NCBI GenBank assembly: GCA_000739535.1
Contig: DF820464.1
Span: 304,717 to 368,716, forward strand
Length of the DNA stretch: 64,000 bases
Origin: Candidatus Vecturithrix granuli
GTDB taxonomy: Bacteria > Moduliflexota > Moduliflexia > Moduliflexales > Moduliflexaceae
Direction of reading: 5' to 3'
The notes below the pieces were generated by a model. It was not told where the DNA came from. It searched no databases and saw only the letters and a program-made list of their open reading frames with translations. The stretch's first letter is position 1. Each line of letters begins with the position of its first letter. Made by a program: the position numbers and the translations under genes. This document shows, in pieces, positions 32,783-41,875 of this stretch.

Positions 32783-35707
32783 ATGCGTAAATTTGCCGAG
32801 ATGGTGCTGAAATACCGAGTCATGGTCATTGTGTTGACTCTGGGAGTCACACTCTTCTTTGGGTATGGCGTCGCGAAAGTACGGCTCAACACGGATCTGT
32901 TGAGTTATTTGAAACATGATCCGATCGTGGATCTCTTTAATCGGATTGGCGATGAGTACGGTGGGAACACGATCGCGCTGACCGCCATCAAAGCCGACGA
33001 GATTTTTACCCCTGAGACGCTCACGGTAATCAGTCAGTTGACTGAAGCCTACAAACAGGTTCCAGGCGTATCTACCGTGATGAGCCTCACGAATATTCTG
33101 GATATTGGCAAAAGCGACGAGGGGTTGGAAATTCGCAAACTGATCAATAAGCATAACATCCCGCAGGACGCGGAAGAACTTGCCCGGTTAAAAACCTATA
33201 CGCTGAATAAGCGCATGTATGCCGGCAAGTTTATCTCGCTAGATGGGAAATATACCATCATTCTTTGCCGTCTCAAGCCTGACGCTGACAAAGAAGCGGT
33301 GGCTCATGACATCAAGACCATTACCGAAACACACAAGGGTACCTATCAGGTGTATTATAGCGGCCTTCCCTTACAAATGTTGGAAATCGGCGAGATTATC
33401 ATGAACGATTTGCGCGTCCTGGTGCCGATTGTGGTGGTCGTCGTGCTGCTCATCCTGTATGTCAGTTTCAAAAGTCTCCGTGGAGTTGTATTTCCTTTAT
33501 TAACTGTCATTCTGGCGACGTTGTGGGCCGTTGGGCTCATGGGCTGGTTACGGATCGAGATATCCCTCATTTCCAATATTTTACCAGTCATCTTGATCGC
33601 GATTGGTTCGGCCTATGGCATCCACTTGATAGCGAAATATTATGAAGACGCCCATTCTCTCTCTGGCGTGGACAAGATTCCGTTGCTGGCGACGGCGTTA
33701 AGCGAAGTCATGCTCCCGATTTTCCTGGCCGGTCTCACCACGTCAATAGGTTTTCTCACCTTTGGCGGTTCGTATCTTACCGCGGTTACCGAATTCGGCT
33801 TATTCACTGCGTTCGGGGTCGGCGTCGCCATGCTCCTGGCCGTCACCTTTCTGCCTGCGCTCCTGTCATACCTGCCTGTGCCGAAGCAGAAACCAGATCA
33901 GACTCAACAGCAGCATGGCAACCGTTTCCTGATTGCGTTTATGGATCGGCTGGGGGAATTGGTCCTCACGTATTCGAAGTGGATTATTGCCAGCGTCCTG
34001 GTCGTGTTAGTGCTGGCGGCGATTGCGATTCCGCGGATCACGACCCAGGCCAATATGCTCGAATACTTTAAGGAAACGAGCAATATCCGCCTTTCGGAAA
34101 ACTTGATGAAAGAGCAATTCGGCGGGTCAATTCCTATCCAGATGCTCATCACAGGTGATTTGAAAGATCCCTTTGTGCTGAAAGAAATGATCCGGATGGA
34201 AAAATATATGGAGTCCCTGTCAGGCGTGAATAATACGCAATCACTGGCGGATCTGGTGTGCGAGATGAATGACGTCATGAACGGCCATTATACCATTCCG
34301 GAAACACGAGAACAGGTGGCGAATCTGCTCTTCATGCTGGAAGGCGAGGAACTGTTGGAGCAACTCGTCAATAAAGACTACTCCGAAGGAGTGATTCAGG
34401 CACGTTTCAGCAATACAGGCACCACCGAAATCATCGCTGCCGTAAAAGCGTTGAACCACTATGTGACGAAGGACATGGATACCCGACAACACGTGCTCGC
34501 CGTCGCGACCTTAGATTCGGCGGCGCAACAAAAACTGCGAGAATTTCAGATCACGCAGATCAGCACTGCTATCCGGCAGGATGCACAGAACCGGATGTCT
34601 GCCGCACAGATCGACGCGGCGCAGCTTACCACCCAACTGCGTCAGTTAGTTGATCGTCCATTTGCCCCGCTGAGCGAATCCGCGCAGACCGCTTTACGCG
34701 CCAGAGTAAATACCTTCTTACGCGACGAAGCGGATGTGCAGCTTGAGGACGAGGAACTCAGGTATCAGGCGGCGGCTGCCATTGTTGCGGTGGCCAGCGC
34801 TGAACCGCTTTCATCAGAAAGACTCCTGGAACACCTCAAAACCGCAATCCCCGAAGAATATTGGCAAGATGAGCCGGAGATTCTCGAATATACGGGGGAA
34901 TTTCTCTTGCCCATTCTGCAAGAACAGCAGCATTTTCAATGCATCGAGGACATCGTCACCGCACTACGGCCCATCTTCCCAGACGAATTGCAGACGAATC
35001 CGAAATTCCGTGAGGATCTGCGCGATGACTTATGGGTGCTGACTGAAACCAGTGTTGGTGTGCCGGTCGCGCTGAATCTCTCGCCCGATGGGGATGAAGT
35101 CGCGGTCACCTCCACGCAATCAGGGATGCTGATCGTGATTGACGCGATTCAACGAAGTATCATCCACAGTCAATTACAAAGCCTGATATGGGCGTTAGCC
35201 TTAGTCGCGATCCTGATGAGTATTCAATTTCGTTCAATCGTCTGGGGCTTGATCGTCACGTCACCCACGGTGTTAACGATCTTAATCAATTTCGCGGTGA
35301 TGGGATTTGTCCATGTTCCGTTGGACATAGCGACAGTTATGGTCGCCAGTATCGCGATTGGCATCGGTATTGATTATTCCATTCATTTCACGTCTCGGCT
35401 GAGACTGGAGTTGAGCGAACAATCAGATCTTTTGCCAGCGGTGAAGAAGACCCTGGCAACCACCGGCCAGGCGATTCTGATCAATGCGCTCACTGTTGCC
35501 TTAGGGTTCATTATCTTGTTAGGAGCAAATCTCCTGCCGCTCCAGCGTTTCGGCTGGATTCTCGCGATGACTATGCTGGTCAGCTCTGGCGCGGCGATGA
35601 CCTATTTACCGGCGATGATCCTGGTCCTTAAGGGGGTGTTGCTCGGCAATAATAAAACACACAATCCAAACACTGACATACACAAACTAAACTTAACACG
35701 TACATAA
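32783..35707 (+). CDS. RND superfamily transporter (MMPL/HpnN-like exporter)
   Basis: A 974-residue inner-membrane protein with two repeats of the RND fold. TM1 near the N-terminus (VLKYRVMVIVLTLGVTLFFG) is followed by a periplasmic loop, TM2-6 (about 205-370) with ILIAIGSAYGIHLIAKYYED and GLTTSIGFLTF, TM7 near 395, a second loop, and TM8-12 (about 790-955) with IGIGIDYSIHFTSRLR. The second loop has an unusual helical, Gln/Glu-rich insertion of about 190 residues (about 580-770). AAGGAG precedes the ATG. The gene set suggests export of a lipid or hydrophobic compound; substrate unknown. Confidence 0.87.
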   Translation: MRKFAEMVLKYRVMVIVLTLGVTLFFGYGVAKVRLNTDLLSYLKHDPIVDLFNRIGDEYGGNTIALTAIKADEIFTPETLTVISQLTEAYKQVPGVSTVMSLTNILDIGKSDEGLEIRKLINKHNIPQDAEELARLKTYTLNKRMYAGKFISLDGKYTIILCRLKPDADKEAVAHDIKTITETHKGTYQVYYSGLPLQMLEIGEIIMNDLRVLVPIVVVVVLLILYVSFKSLRGVVFPLLTVILATLWAVGLMGWLRIEISLISNILPVILIAIGSAYGIHLIAKYYEDAHSLSGVDKIPLLATALSEVMLPIFLAGLTTSIGFLTFGGSYLTAVTEFGLFTAFGVGVAMLLAVTFLPALLSYLPVPKQKPDQTQQQHGNRFLIAFMDRLGELVLTYSKWIIASVLVVLVLAAIAIPRITTQANMLEYFKETSNIRLSENLMKEQFGGSIPIQMLITGDLKDPFVLKEMIRMEKYMESLSGVNNTQSLADLVCEMNDVMNGHYTIPETREQVANLLFMLEGEELLEQLVNKDYSEGVIQARFSNTGTTEIIAAVKALNHYVTKDMDTRQHVLAVATLDSAAQQKLREFQITQISTAIRQDAQNRMSAAQIDAAQLTTQLRQLVDRPFAPLSESAQTALRARVNTFLRDEADVQLEDEELRYQAAAAIVAVASAEPLSSERLLEHLKTAIPEEYWQDEPEILEYTGEFLLPILQEQQHFQCIEDIVTALRPIFPDELQTNPKFREDLRDDLWVLTETSVGVPVALNLSPDGDEVAVTSTQSGMLIVIDAIQRSIIHSQLQSLIWALALVAILMSIQFRSIVWGLIVTSPTVLTILINFAVMGFVHVPLDIATVMVASIAIGIGIDYSIHFTSRLRLELSEQSDLLPAVKKTLATTGQAILINALTVALGFIILLGANLLPLQRFGWILAMTMLVSSGAAMTYLPAMILVLKGVLLGNNKTHNPNTDIHKLNLTRT

Positions 35708-35724
35708 CATGAAGGAGGGTCGTT

Positions 35725-36582
35725 TTGTTCTTCGCTTCTACGGAGGTGAAGAAAGGGGACGGCCCCAAAAAAAACATGAGAAGACATCAAACACAGTCCA
35801 ACACACACGCAACCACAACGTTCACCCAGAAATTGTTTGTCATGGCAGCGTTGATCGGCAGTCTGCTGCTGACCATGCCATTGTCCTTATTGGCGCAGGA
35901 ACCGCAAGCCCTGGAGATTCTCCAAAAATCTGACGATGTGGTGAGCGCGCCGCAAGATCAACACTCGCTCATGACGATGCTTTTGATTGACAAAAACGGG
36001 GACCAGAAGGAACGGAAATCGGAATTGTTCGAACGCGCCAAAGCCGACACGCGCCTGGTGCGCTTCCTGGCCCCGGCGGATCAAAAAGGGATCAGCTTTC
36101 TCAGTCTGCCGGACGATAAAATGTACCTCTATCTGCCGGCGTTCAAAAAAATCCGCACGATTGCCTCACATGTGAAGAATGAGAGCTTCGCCGGCACCGA
36201 TATGAGCTATGACGACATCAGTACTCTGGGCTATGCGAAAGATCATGACCTCAAATTGCTGGAAATGACGGATGAGTTTTACGTCCTGGAACTCACGCCC
36301 AGACTCGGGACCGAGAAAGATTACAGCAGACTCAACTATTCGGTCCGCAAGGATAACTTTTACCCGGTTAAAACCGAGTACTACGACCAGAATGGGAACC
36401 TCTGGAAAGTCATGGAACGTCGGCAGATCGAAAAGATCGGTGAATATTGGATCGCCAAAGAGACCGAGATGACGGATTTGCGCAAGGAACACAGCACCAA
36501 ATCGCTCGTTGACACCGTTGAATTCGATACGAACCTGGCAGACGAAGTGTTCAGCCAACGGAACCTGAAGAAGACTAAATAA
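35725..36582 (+). CDS. LolA-like outer-membrane lipoprotein-sorting family protein
   Basis: A secreted protein of up to 285 residues. The TTG at 35725 has AAGGAGG 6 bp upstream; an ATG at 35776 is the alternative. Both put a positively charged stretch before the signal segment FVMAALIGSLLLTMPLSLLAQ. The mature part (LEILQKSDDVVSAPQDQHSLMTMLLIDKNGD, FLAPADQKGISFLSLPDDKMYLYLPAFKKIRTIASHVKNESFAGTDMSYDD) is typical of the COG2834/LolA-like family found next to RND lipid exporters. It probably carries a hydrophobic cargo across the periplasm. Confidence 0.82.
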   Translation: MFFASTEVKKGDGPKKNMRRHQTQSNTHATTTFTQKLFVMAALIGSLLLTMPLSLLAQEPQALEILQKSDDVVSAPQDQHSLMTMLLIDKNGDQKERKSELFERAKADTRLVRFLAPADQKGISFLSLPDDKMYLYLPAFKKIRTIASHVKNESFAGTDMSYDDISTLGYAKDHDLKLLEMTDEFYVLELTPRLGTEKDYSRLNYSVRKDNFYPVKTEYYDQNGNLWKVMERRQIEKIGEYWIAKETEMTDLRKEHSTKSLVDTVEFDTNLADEVFSQRNLKKTK

Positions 36583-36605
36583 CCTGGAGGACAAAGATTT
36601 TGCAT

Positions 36606-36641
36606 GCGTCTTACGAAGGGCAACTGCCCTTCGTAAGACGC
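36606..36641. repeat. Perfect 17-bp hairpin between LolA-like and porin genes
   Basis: GCGTCTTACGAAGGGCA and its complement are separated by two bases. It lies between co-directional genes, 20 bp before the next start, with a ribosome site (AAAGGAG) directly after. It may stabilise or attenuate the transcript. Confidence 0.7.
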
Positions 36642-36661
36642 GCCATAAAAGGAGTTTTACC

Positions 36662-37993
36662 ATGAAGCATAAGATCGTGATCATGATCATTCTTTTCTGC
36701 TGCTCATTGCTCAGCGTTCAGCCTGGCATGGCCGGCATTGAAGGAAATATGAACGGCGACATTCGCACCGATCAGCGACTGCGGTTTGATCCGCAAGAAT
36801 TTACCCGTAATGAAGCGCGGTTGCACATCAAGTTTGAGGGCGAGCCAATTGAGAAGTATCATTACTTTGCTGAGGCGCAGCTCAAAGGGGAGCGCGATCT
36901 GACAAACGATGATCAATTTGAGTGGGAGTTCGAACTGCGGGAAGGGTATTTGGATCTCTACAATTTTCTTTCCGATCAACTCGATGTCCGCATCGGTAAG
37001 CAGATCATTGCCTGGGGCAAGGCCGATAAGCTCAACCCTACCAGTAATGTCAGTCCCGACAATTTAGAGGATATTTTTGATTTTGGGGAAAAGCTGGGCG
37101 TCAATGCTGTCCAGGCCGCCGTCTATTGGGGCGATATGTCTGTGACCGGCATTTTCATCCCTGAATTTGGGGTTGCCGAATTACCCTCCGGCGATTTTGG
37201 CCGGGCGTTTGCCGGAACGACGGAACTCCCATCTGGGATGACGCTACGCAACAGCGTTCAACATACACTGCAACCCGAGAGCACCCTGGATGAATCCTCG
37301 GCGTATGCGGTAAAAATCAGCACGGTGTTCTGGGAATATGATGTGTCGCTCAGTTATTTTGCTGGCCGGGATGATCTTCCGCTCGCTAATATCGCCAGGC
37401 TGACGGCGGTGGATGAGCTTGGAACTGTGGATCTGGACGTTGACCTGATCTATCCCAAAATGCAGGTGATCGGTGCGGATGTGGCCGGGCAAATCAAAAC
37501 TATCGGCGTCTGGGCGGAAGGGGCGTTGTTCCTGCCGGATAAGGTGGATTTGACCACCACGCTGACCACCCTGAAAGGAATCCAGTCGCAAGGAAAAACC
37601 GTAGCGTTGGATGACGAACCGTATTTCAAATATGTGCTTGGGATGGATTATACCTTTAAAAACGGCTGGTATGTCAACGCCCAGTTTGTACACGGCTTTT
37701 TCCACGAACGAGGCAGGGACGAATTAAGTGATTATACCGTCTTCCGGTTTGAAAAAGATTTTTTGAATGCGGAACTTACTATCGCCCCGGTACAGATGGC
37801 AATTGCCATTCCAGATTGGGATGACATTGACGTAAATCACGGCGTGGTCGGTATGCCTGAAATCACCTATCGTCCGGCGGATAATATCGAATTAATCCTT
37901 GGGGCATATATCATTACTGGCAAAGGCCCGAATATGTTCAGCGAGATAAAAGATCAGGATCAGATGTATTTCAAAGCCAAAGTCAGTTTTTAG
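36662..37993 (+). CDS. Outer-membrane beta-barrel protein (DUF1302-like)
   Basis: A 443-residue secreted protein with signal peptide (MKHKIVIMIILFCCSLLSV, cut near GMAG). Alternating strands, RIGKQIIAWGKADKLNPTSNVSPDNL and a C-terminus ending in Phe (FKAKVSF) mark an outer-membrane barrel. The R-x-G-K/R-Q-x-x-x-WG segment is characteristic of DUF1302-type proteins that occur beside RND exporters. It likely forms the outer-membrane step of the same export pathway. AAAGGAG precedes the ATG. Confidence 0.82.
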   Translation: MKHKIVIMIILFCCSLLSVQPGMAGIEGNMNGDIRTDQRLRFDPQEFTRNEARLHIKFEGEPIEKYHYFAEAQLKGERDLTNDDQFEWEFELREGYLDLYNFLSDQLDVRIGKQIIAWGKADKLNPTSNVSPDNLEDIFDFGEKLGVNAVQAAVYWGDMSVTGIFIPEFGVAELPSGDFGRAFAGTTELPSGMTLRNSVQHTLQPESTLDESSAYAVKISTVFWEYDVSLSYFAGRDDLPLANIARLTAVDELGTVDLDVDLIYPKMQVIGADVAGQIKTIGVWAEGALFLPDKVDLTTTLTTLKGIQSQGKTVALDDEPYFKYVLGMDYTFKNGWYVNAQFVHGFFHERGRDELSDYTVFRFEKDFLNAELTIAPVQMAIAIPDWDDIDVNHGVVGMPEITYRPADNIELILGAYIITGKGPNMFSEIKDQDQMYFKAKVSF

Positions 37994-38035
37994 ATATGGT
38001 TTTAACCGTTTGCATATTGGAACAGCGTGTGGTAT

Positions 38036-38138
38036 TACAGCATTATGCAGAACCATTAACCTGATACCTGTCACAAAAACCAGGTTTCTTCAAGAAACCT
38101 GGTTTTTAGCCATGTCAATTATTATGAATAATGCTGTA
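38036..38138 (+). repeat. 103-bp miniature inverted-repeat element, copy A
   Basis: TACAGCATTATGCAGAAC at the left is mirrored by GAATAATGCTGTA at the right, and an AAACCAGGTTT hairpin lies in the centre. An inverted copy of exactly the same length lies at 42336-42438. TA at both outer edges would fit a TA target duplication of the IS630/Tc1 type. Confidence 0.88.
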
Positions 38139-38219
38139 TCTCTGTTATCACCGGTATTTCTTGCGCCGGAATAATTTTTTTTGATGGGACACCTGGACTT
38201 GTATTGGGATTGCACTAAT

Positions 38220-38470
38220 AGTAAAGAATGTGAAAGCTAAATCAGGAGAGCAGGTAGGGAAGGTCCTGAATCATATAAAAGCAAGGAGGGTGAATCCTAC
38301 GTGAATTGCTTCATTGCAATGAAGGCGTTCTTCGATAAGTACCTGCTCGGGCAGGAAGTCGTGATATCAACCGAGTCGCTAAATAAACCCGGGTGCTCAA
38401 CAACGAAATCACGGCGGAAACACAAGCTGAGACCGGAATATCGCTGACATTCCGGGTGAAAATTTGTGTC
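38220..38470 (+). other. Possible structured RNA region, unidentified
   Basis: No coding frame is convincing. Several local helices can form: CTTCATTGCAATGAAG (38309-38324), CCTGC/GCAGG around 38342-38355, and CCGGAAT/ATTCCGG (38433-38439 with 38449-38455). The texture recalls domain I of a group II intron or another structured RNA, but I could not identify boundaries or a reverse transcriptase. Confidence 0.3.
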
Positions 38471-38479
38471 AATAACATT

Positions 38480-38899
38480 ATGAAAATACTCATCAGTGTG
38501 ATTATCATTCAATTTGTCTTTATTTCGGCAACTTACGGGCAAACAACCCCAATTGAAACGGTTGAATTGTGGAATAAAACCTACGGAACCGCCGAGATGG
38601 AGCAATGCGGCGACATTACAACCGCCAAAATGCGCGATAATAAACCGAGATCAGTGTGGGTGTACGATACGTGGAAACAGCTTGACAAGATTGACTACCG
38701 TAAAGAAATGAGTGAAATTATTCAGCAAAAGATCGACGCTGATATCGCCGTCATCGTGGTGCAAAGCCGTATTTATGCGTTGGACGGTTATGTTGATCAG
38801 AAGGAACTTTTTACACTTCTGAACGTTAATGGAACATGGCTCATTGACGAGCTAGTCGTTGGCGATGAGGTTCTGGAAGAAAAGCACGAGCAATTATAA
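38480..38899 (+). CDS. Secreted protein of unknown function (NTF2-like size)
   Basis: A 139-residue protein with a signal peptide (MKILISVIIIQFVFISATYG). The mature part has ETVELWNKTYGTAEMEQCGDITTAKMRDNKPRSVWVYDTWKQLD and ends NVNGTWLIDELVVGDEVLEE, in which a strand-turn-strand NGTWLID ending recalls NTF2/SnoaL-like domains. No ribosome site is evident and the open frame reaches back to 38393 through the structured region. Function unknown. Confidence 0.6.
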   Translation: MKILISVIIIQFVFISATYGQTTPIETVELWNKTYGTAEMEQCGDITTAKMRDNKPRSVWVYDTWKQLDKIDYRKEMSEIIQQKIDADIAVIVVQSRIYALDGYVDQKELFTLLNVNGTWLIDELVVGDEVLEEKHEQL

Positions 38900-39091
38900 A
38901 CGAATGCGACACACGCACGGATAAAAGAAGAAGTTGGAAGTAGGAAGTAAAAAGCAGGCGTGCCAACGCTTGCTTTGACTGCGAGCGAAGTGAAGTAAAT
39001 GCCTGGTGACGGGCAAATCTGCTTCTGACTATAGGACCTGATCATTTACAGTTGTCATGAGCGTCCGTTCACCCGACGCAATGAAAATGGG

Positions 39092-39122
39092 ATGTAGCGC
39101 GAAATTCCTTTTCGCGCTACAT
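39092..39122. repeat. Hairpin ATGTAGCGCGAAA, dispersed family
   Basis: ATGTAGCGCGAAA pairs with TTTCGCGCTACAT. A variant with a longer stem is at 58324-58386. It lies just before the MFS gene; the 38900-39142 gap contains no gene. Confidence 0.65.
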
Positions 39123-39142
39123 TTTCAGAGGAAGAAAAGAAC

Positions 39143-40357
39143 ATGGATCAACGACCGAAATTACATAAAAATGTGATCTTAATGGGGCTGACCTCATTTT
39201 TCACGGATGTGTCGTCTGAAATGGTGTATCCCCTGTTACAAGCGTTTATGAGCATGGTGCTGGCATCCCAGAAAGCCTTGCTTGGTCCGGTGTTAGGAAT
39301 TATCGAGGGTATTGCCGAATCCACGGCCAGCCTCGGCAAAGTGTTCTTCGGGTATTATTCCGATCGCATTCAGCGGCGCAAAATGCCTACCATCACCGGA
39401 TACAGCATATCCGCCCTTTCCAAATGTTTGTTCTTTTTGGCCAGCCTGGGGTGGTATTTTGTCCTCCTCGCCCGATTTCTCGATAGAGTTGGCAAGGGGG
39501 TGCGCACCGCACCCCGCGATGCTTTGATCTCAGAGTCGGTACCGAAGGACATTCAGGGTAAAGCCTTTGGCGTGCAACGCGCGATGGATTTTGCCGGGGC
39601 CACGCTGGGCGCGCTGCTCTGTTATCTGATCAGTTTGCATTTTCTTGACCCTGTGACCAAAACACTGAAAAATCTGGGGTCATTTTATGTGCTCTTTATC
39701 ATCTCTATCATTCCAGCCATCATCGGGGTCGTGTTCCTCTTTTTTACCCAGGAAACCGGGGAGAAATTGTCAGGGAAGAAAGCCAGACCCAAACCGAATC
39801 TGGATTTCAGAAAATATGATCGCAATCTGCAACGCTTTTTCTTCACCCAATTCCTTTTTACCTTGGGCAATTCTTCCAATCAATTCCTGTTGCTGCGCAG
39901 CCAGGATCTGGGGCATACACTTTCAACCGTGATCCTGATGTATCTGGTGTTTAACTTGACATCTTCTTTGTTATCCACCTTTTTCGGGTCATTATCCGAT
40001 AAGATCGGGAGAAAGCGGATTTTAGTCACAGGATACCTTCTGTATGCTCTTGTGTACATGTCGTTTGGGTTTCTCAACGAATCGTCAAAGAGTTTGCTTT
40101 GGGGCTTTTGGATCATTTATGGAGTGTATTACGCCATGACGGAAGGCGTGGAGAAAGCGTTTGTCTCCAGCCTGGCTCCGACTGAGTCTAAAGCCACTGC
40201 CCTGGGATTCTATCATACAATTGTTGGTATAAGCCTCCTTCCGGCCAGCCTGATTGCCGGGCTGTTATTCTCCTGGCTGCCCAGTGCGCCGTTTGTCTTT
40301 GGCGGGCTGATGAGCTTGCTGGCGACAACCGTTCTTGGACTGTCGGTGAGAGAATGA
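39143..40357 (+). CDS. MFS transporter
   Basis: A 404-residue inner-membrane protein with about 12 helices. The start HKNVILMGLTSFFTDVSSEMVYPLLQAFM and the loop RIQRRKMPTITGYSISALSKCLF followed by RFLDRVGKGVRTAPRDALI are a well-defined MFS subgroup found widely in uncultured bacteria, annotated as drug or sugar efflux. A second cytoplasmic signature is GSLSDKIGRKRILVTGYLLY. The substrate is unknown. GAGGAAG precedes the ATG. Confidence 0.88.
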   Translation: MDQRPKLHKNVILMGLTSFFTDVSSEMVYPLLQAFMSMVLASQKALLGPVLGIIEGIAESTASLGKVFFGYYSDRIQRRKMPTITGYSISALSKCLFFLASLGWYFVLLARFLDRVGKGVRTAPRDALISESVPKDIQGKAFGVQRAMDFAGATLGALLCYLISLHFLDPVTKTLKNLGSFYVLFIISIIPAIIGVVFLFFTQETGEKLSGKKARPKPNLDFRKYDRNLQRFFFTQFLFTLGNSSNQFLLLRSQDLGHTLSTVILMYLVFNLTSSLLSTFFGSLSDKIGRKRILVTGYLLYALVYMSFGFLNESSKSLLWGFWIIYGVYYAMTEGVEKAFVSSLAPTESKATALGFYHTIVGISLLPASLIAGLLFSWLPSAPFVFGGLMSLLATTVLGLSVRE

Positions 40358-40407
40358 GGGAAAGATGCCATTCTGTTCAGTTGAGAAGAAAATTATGGAG
40401 GTAAAGA

Positions 40408-40782
40408 ATGGGACTCTTAGCAACGTTGAAGACGAAATCAAAACATCTGAAAAAAGAGATCACGGCGATCTATTATGCCTATCAGCACCCCAAAGTCAGC
40501 AGATTGCCCAGGATGATAATGCTGTTCACCTTAGGGTATGCATTAAGTCCGGTTGACCTCATCCCCGACTTTATCCCCATCTTCGGGTATTTAGATGATC
40601 TGATTATTCTTCCTGCCTTAATTTCCCTCTCAATCAAACTGATTCCTCAAGACATTTTAGATGAATCCAGAAAAAAGGCAAAACAGGAACCGTTACAACT
40701 CAAAAAGAATTGGTTTTTCGCGGTTCTCTTTATGTTGATCTGGATTTTTTTATTGATAGCTATCGTATCAGCAATAGTATAA
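40408..40782 (+). CDS. DUF1232 (YkvA-like) membrane protein
   Basis: A 124-residue protein. The DUF1232 core is YYAYQHPKVSRLPRMIMLFTLGYALSPVDLIPDFIPIFGYLDDLIILPALISL (about 25-75), a membrane-associated helical pair. A C-terminal transmembrane helix (about 100-122) follows. GGAGGT lies 5 bp before the ATG. Biochemical function of the family is not known. It follows the MFS gene by 50 bp and may be co-transcribed. Confidence 0.88.
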   Translation: MGLLATLKTKSKHLKKEITAIYYAYQHPKVSRLPRMIMLFTLGYALSPVDLIPDFIPIFGYLDDLIILPALISLSIKLIPQDILDESRKKAKQEPLQLKKNWFFAVLFMLIWIFLLIAIVSAIV

Positions 40783-40851
40783 GACTGTTTTTACTGTAAA
40801 TAATTCTGTGCCGCCTGGCTGAGTGCGAAAGTTTTACTTTCGCAAGTGAGT

Positions 40852-40954
40852 GTTTGCCGGAAAATTGATACGATCTCCGGCAGTCCGGATCTTTGGCGCC
40901 GAACAGTCCGGCTTCATCGCCGTAATAGATGGTCGGAACCCCCTGTTTTTTCAT
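40852..40954 (-). pseudogene. Alpha-amylase family (GH13) fragment
   Basis: The short frame QGVPTIYYGDEAGLFGAKDPDCRRSY is the highly conserved GVPTIYYGDE-x-G-x-x-G-x-x-DPxxR motif near the C-terminal end of GH13 amylases, neopullulanases and maltodextrin glucosidases. Only about 33 residues survive. It is bounded by a 9-bp hairpin (40824-40844) on one side and the repeat at 40972-41048 on the other. Confidence 0.75.
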
Positions 40955-40971
40955 GATAGAATTTCCTCCTG

Positions 40972-41048
40972 TGAAACTACAGGAATGGAATATAAGCAAG
41001 AATTCTTTTCGGAACGATTCTTGCTTATTCTTCATTCCTGTAGTTTCA
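40972..41048. repeat. Large hairpin of two inverted ACTACAGGAATG repeat copies
   Basis: TGAAACTACAGGAATG is inverted 45 bp later as CATTCCTGTAGTTTCA, and the interior (ATAAGCAAGAAT with ATTCTTGCTTAT) is also self-complementary. Single arms occur near 604, 7208, 42441 and 53717. Confidence 0.75.
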
Positions 41049-41148
41049 TGATGCCGGCCGAGATGACATCTCTCCTTTAACAATCCCTGTCCCACGAACA
41101 TCCCTGTTCGCCCGATCATCATTGAGCTATATCTTCTGAAAACAAAAA

Positions 41149-41173
41149 AGGAGGAACGCTGCCGTTCCTCCTT
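41149..41173 (-). terminator. Terminator of the maltoporin remnant
   Basis: Minus strand: AAGGAGGAACG pairs with CGTTCCTCCTT and is followed by TTTTTTGTTTT. It is a classical terminator directly after the LamB-like stop codon, left over from the original mal operon. Confidence 0.8.
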
Positions 41174-41188
41174 ATGGGGTAAGTGCTT

Positions 41189-41422
41189 TTACCACCAGGT
41201 TTCCATCTGCACGTCGTAAATCATCCCTCTCGTTTCATCAGCAAATGGCGTGCCGCCAATCCGACCTTCATACTCATCATTCCAGGACGCATAGGTCACG
41301 AATGCCCGCAGTTCGGGACGCGCCCAGAAACCGCTACCAACGGTAATTGTTGGGGCGATGGTGAATTTATGCAATGTACAGGTTTCATCTTCACTCTCCG
41401 CATCCACAAAAACCGGCATAGG
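41189..41422 (-). pseudogene. lamB: Maltoporin (LamB) C-terminal fragment
   Basis: About 75 residues survive. The segment FTIAPTITVGSGFWARPELRAFVTYASWNDEYEG and the final YDVQMETWW closely follow the last strands of LamB-type maltoporins, which end in an aromatic residue. The 5' part is missing; upstream sequence switches to the malF remnant in another frame at about 41422, so a deletion joined the two genes. Confidence 0.8.
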
Positions 41423-41875
41423 ATTTTTGCATCACAGGTTCGAGCCTGGTCAGCAAATCAGCAGGCAGATCGCTATGCTGCTGTTGCCACGCCTCTGGCG
41501 GCAAAGCGATACTGGTAGTGGTTTTTGCCTGTTTCGTAATCGTTTCGCGATATGTCTCTGCCAGAGATGATCCTAACAACAAGTCCACATCCTGAGTTAA
41601 TGCCTCTAATGCAGGATATTCTTTGTTTTTGATCCCTCGCAATTTTATCAGAAGATTTTCAGGAACGTTTTGATTTTTCAGAGCTACCAGCGATTGTTCA
41701 GTGACCATATAGTACGATTGAAACCGTTTCAGGCTCATGTTGCTGAACGCCAGACGAAATTCATAGCTAATCGGATAAATAATCAGCAGCGTGAGTCCAA
41801 TTGCCGCAGGAAAGAGCAGCATAATCGGCAGGGCATATTTATACTTCAATACCTTATGGAGCAGTGCCTCGTTCG
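41423..41875 (-). pseudogene. malF: Maltose ABC permease (MalF) N-terminal fragment
   Basis: About 150 residues remain: KVLKYKYALPIMLLFPAAIGLTLLIIYPISYEFRLAFSNMSLKRF is the first transmembrane segment and EFRLAFSN loop of MalF-type permeases, followed by a periplasmic helical domain. The permease core with the EAA loop is gone through fusion to lamB. The beginning of the gene has been replaced by a 104-bp dispersed repeat, which now supplies the apparent start codon. Confidence 0.78.

Noticed and set aside
35709-35933. Alternative 74-residue frame at the start of the LolA-like gene
   Set aside because: It uses the same ribosome site in another frame but has no domain and would block the LolA-like start; the latter has a signal peptide and family match.
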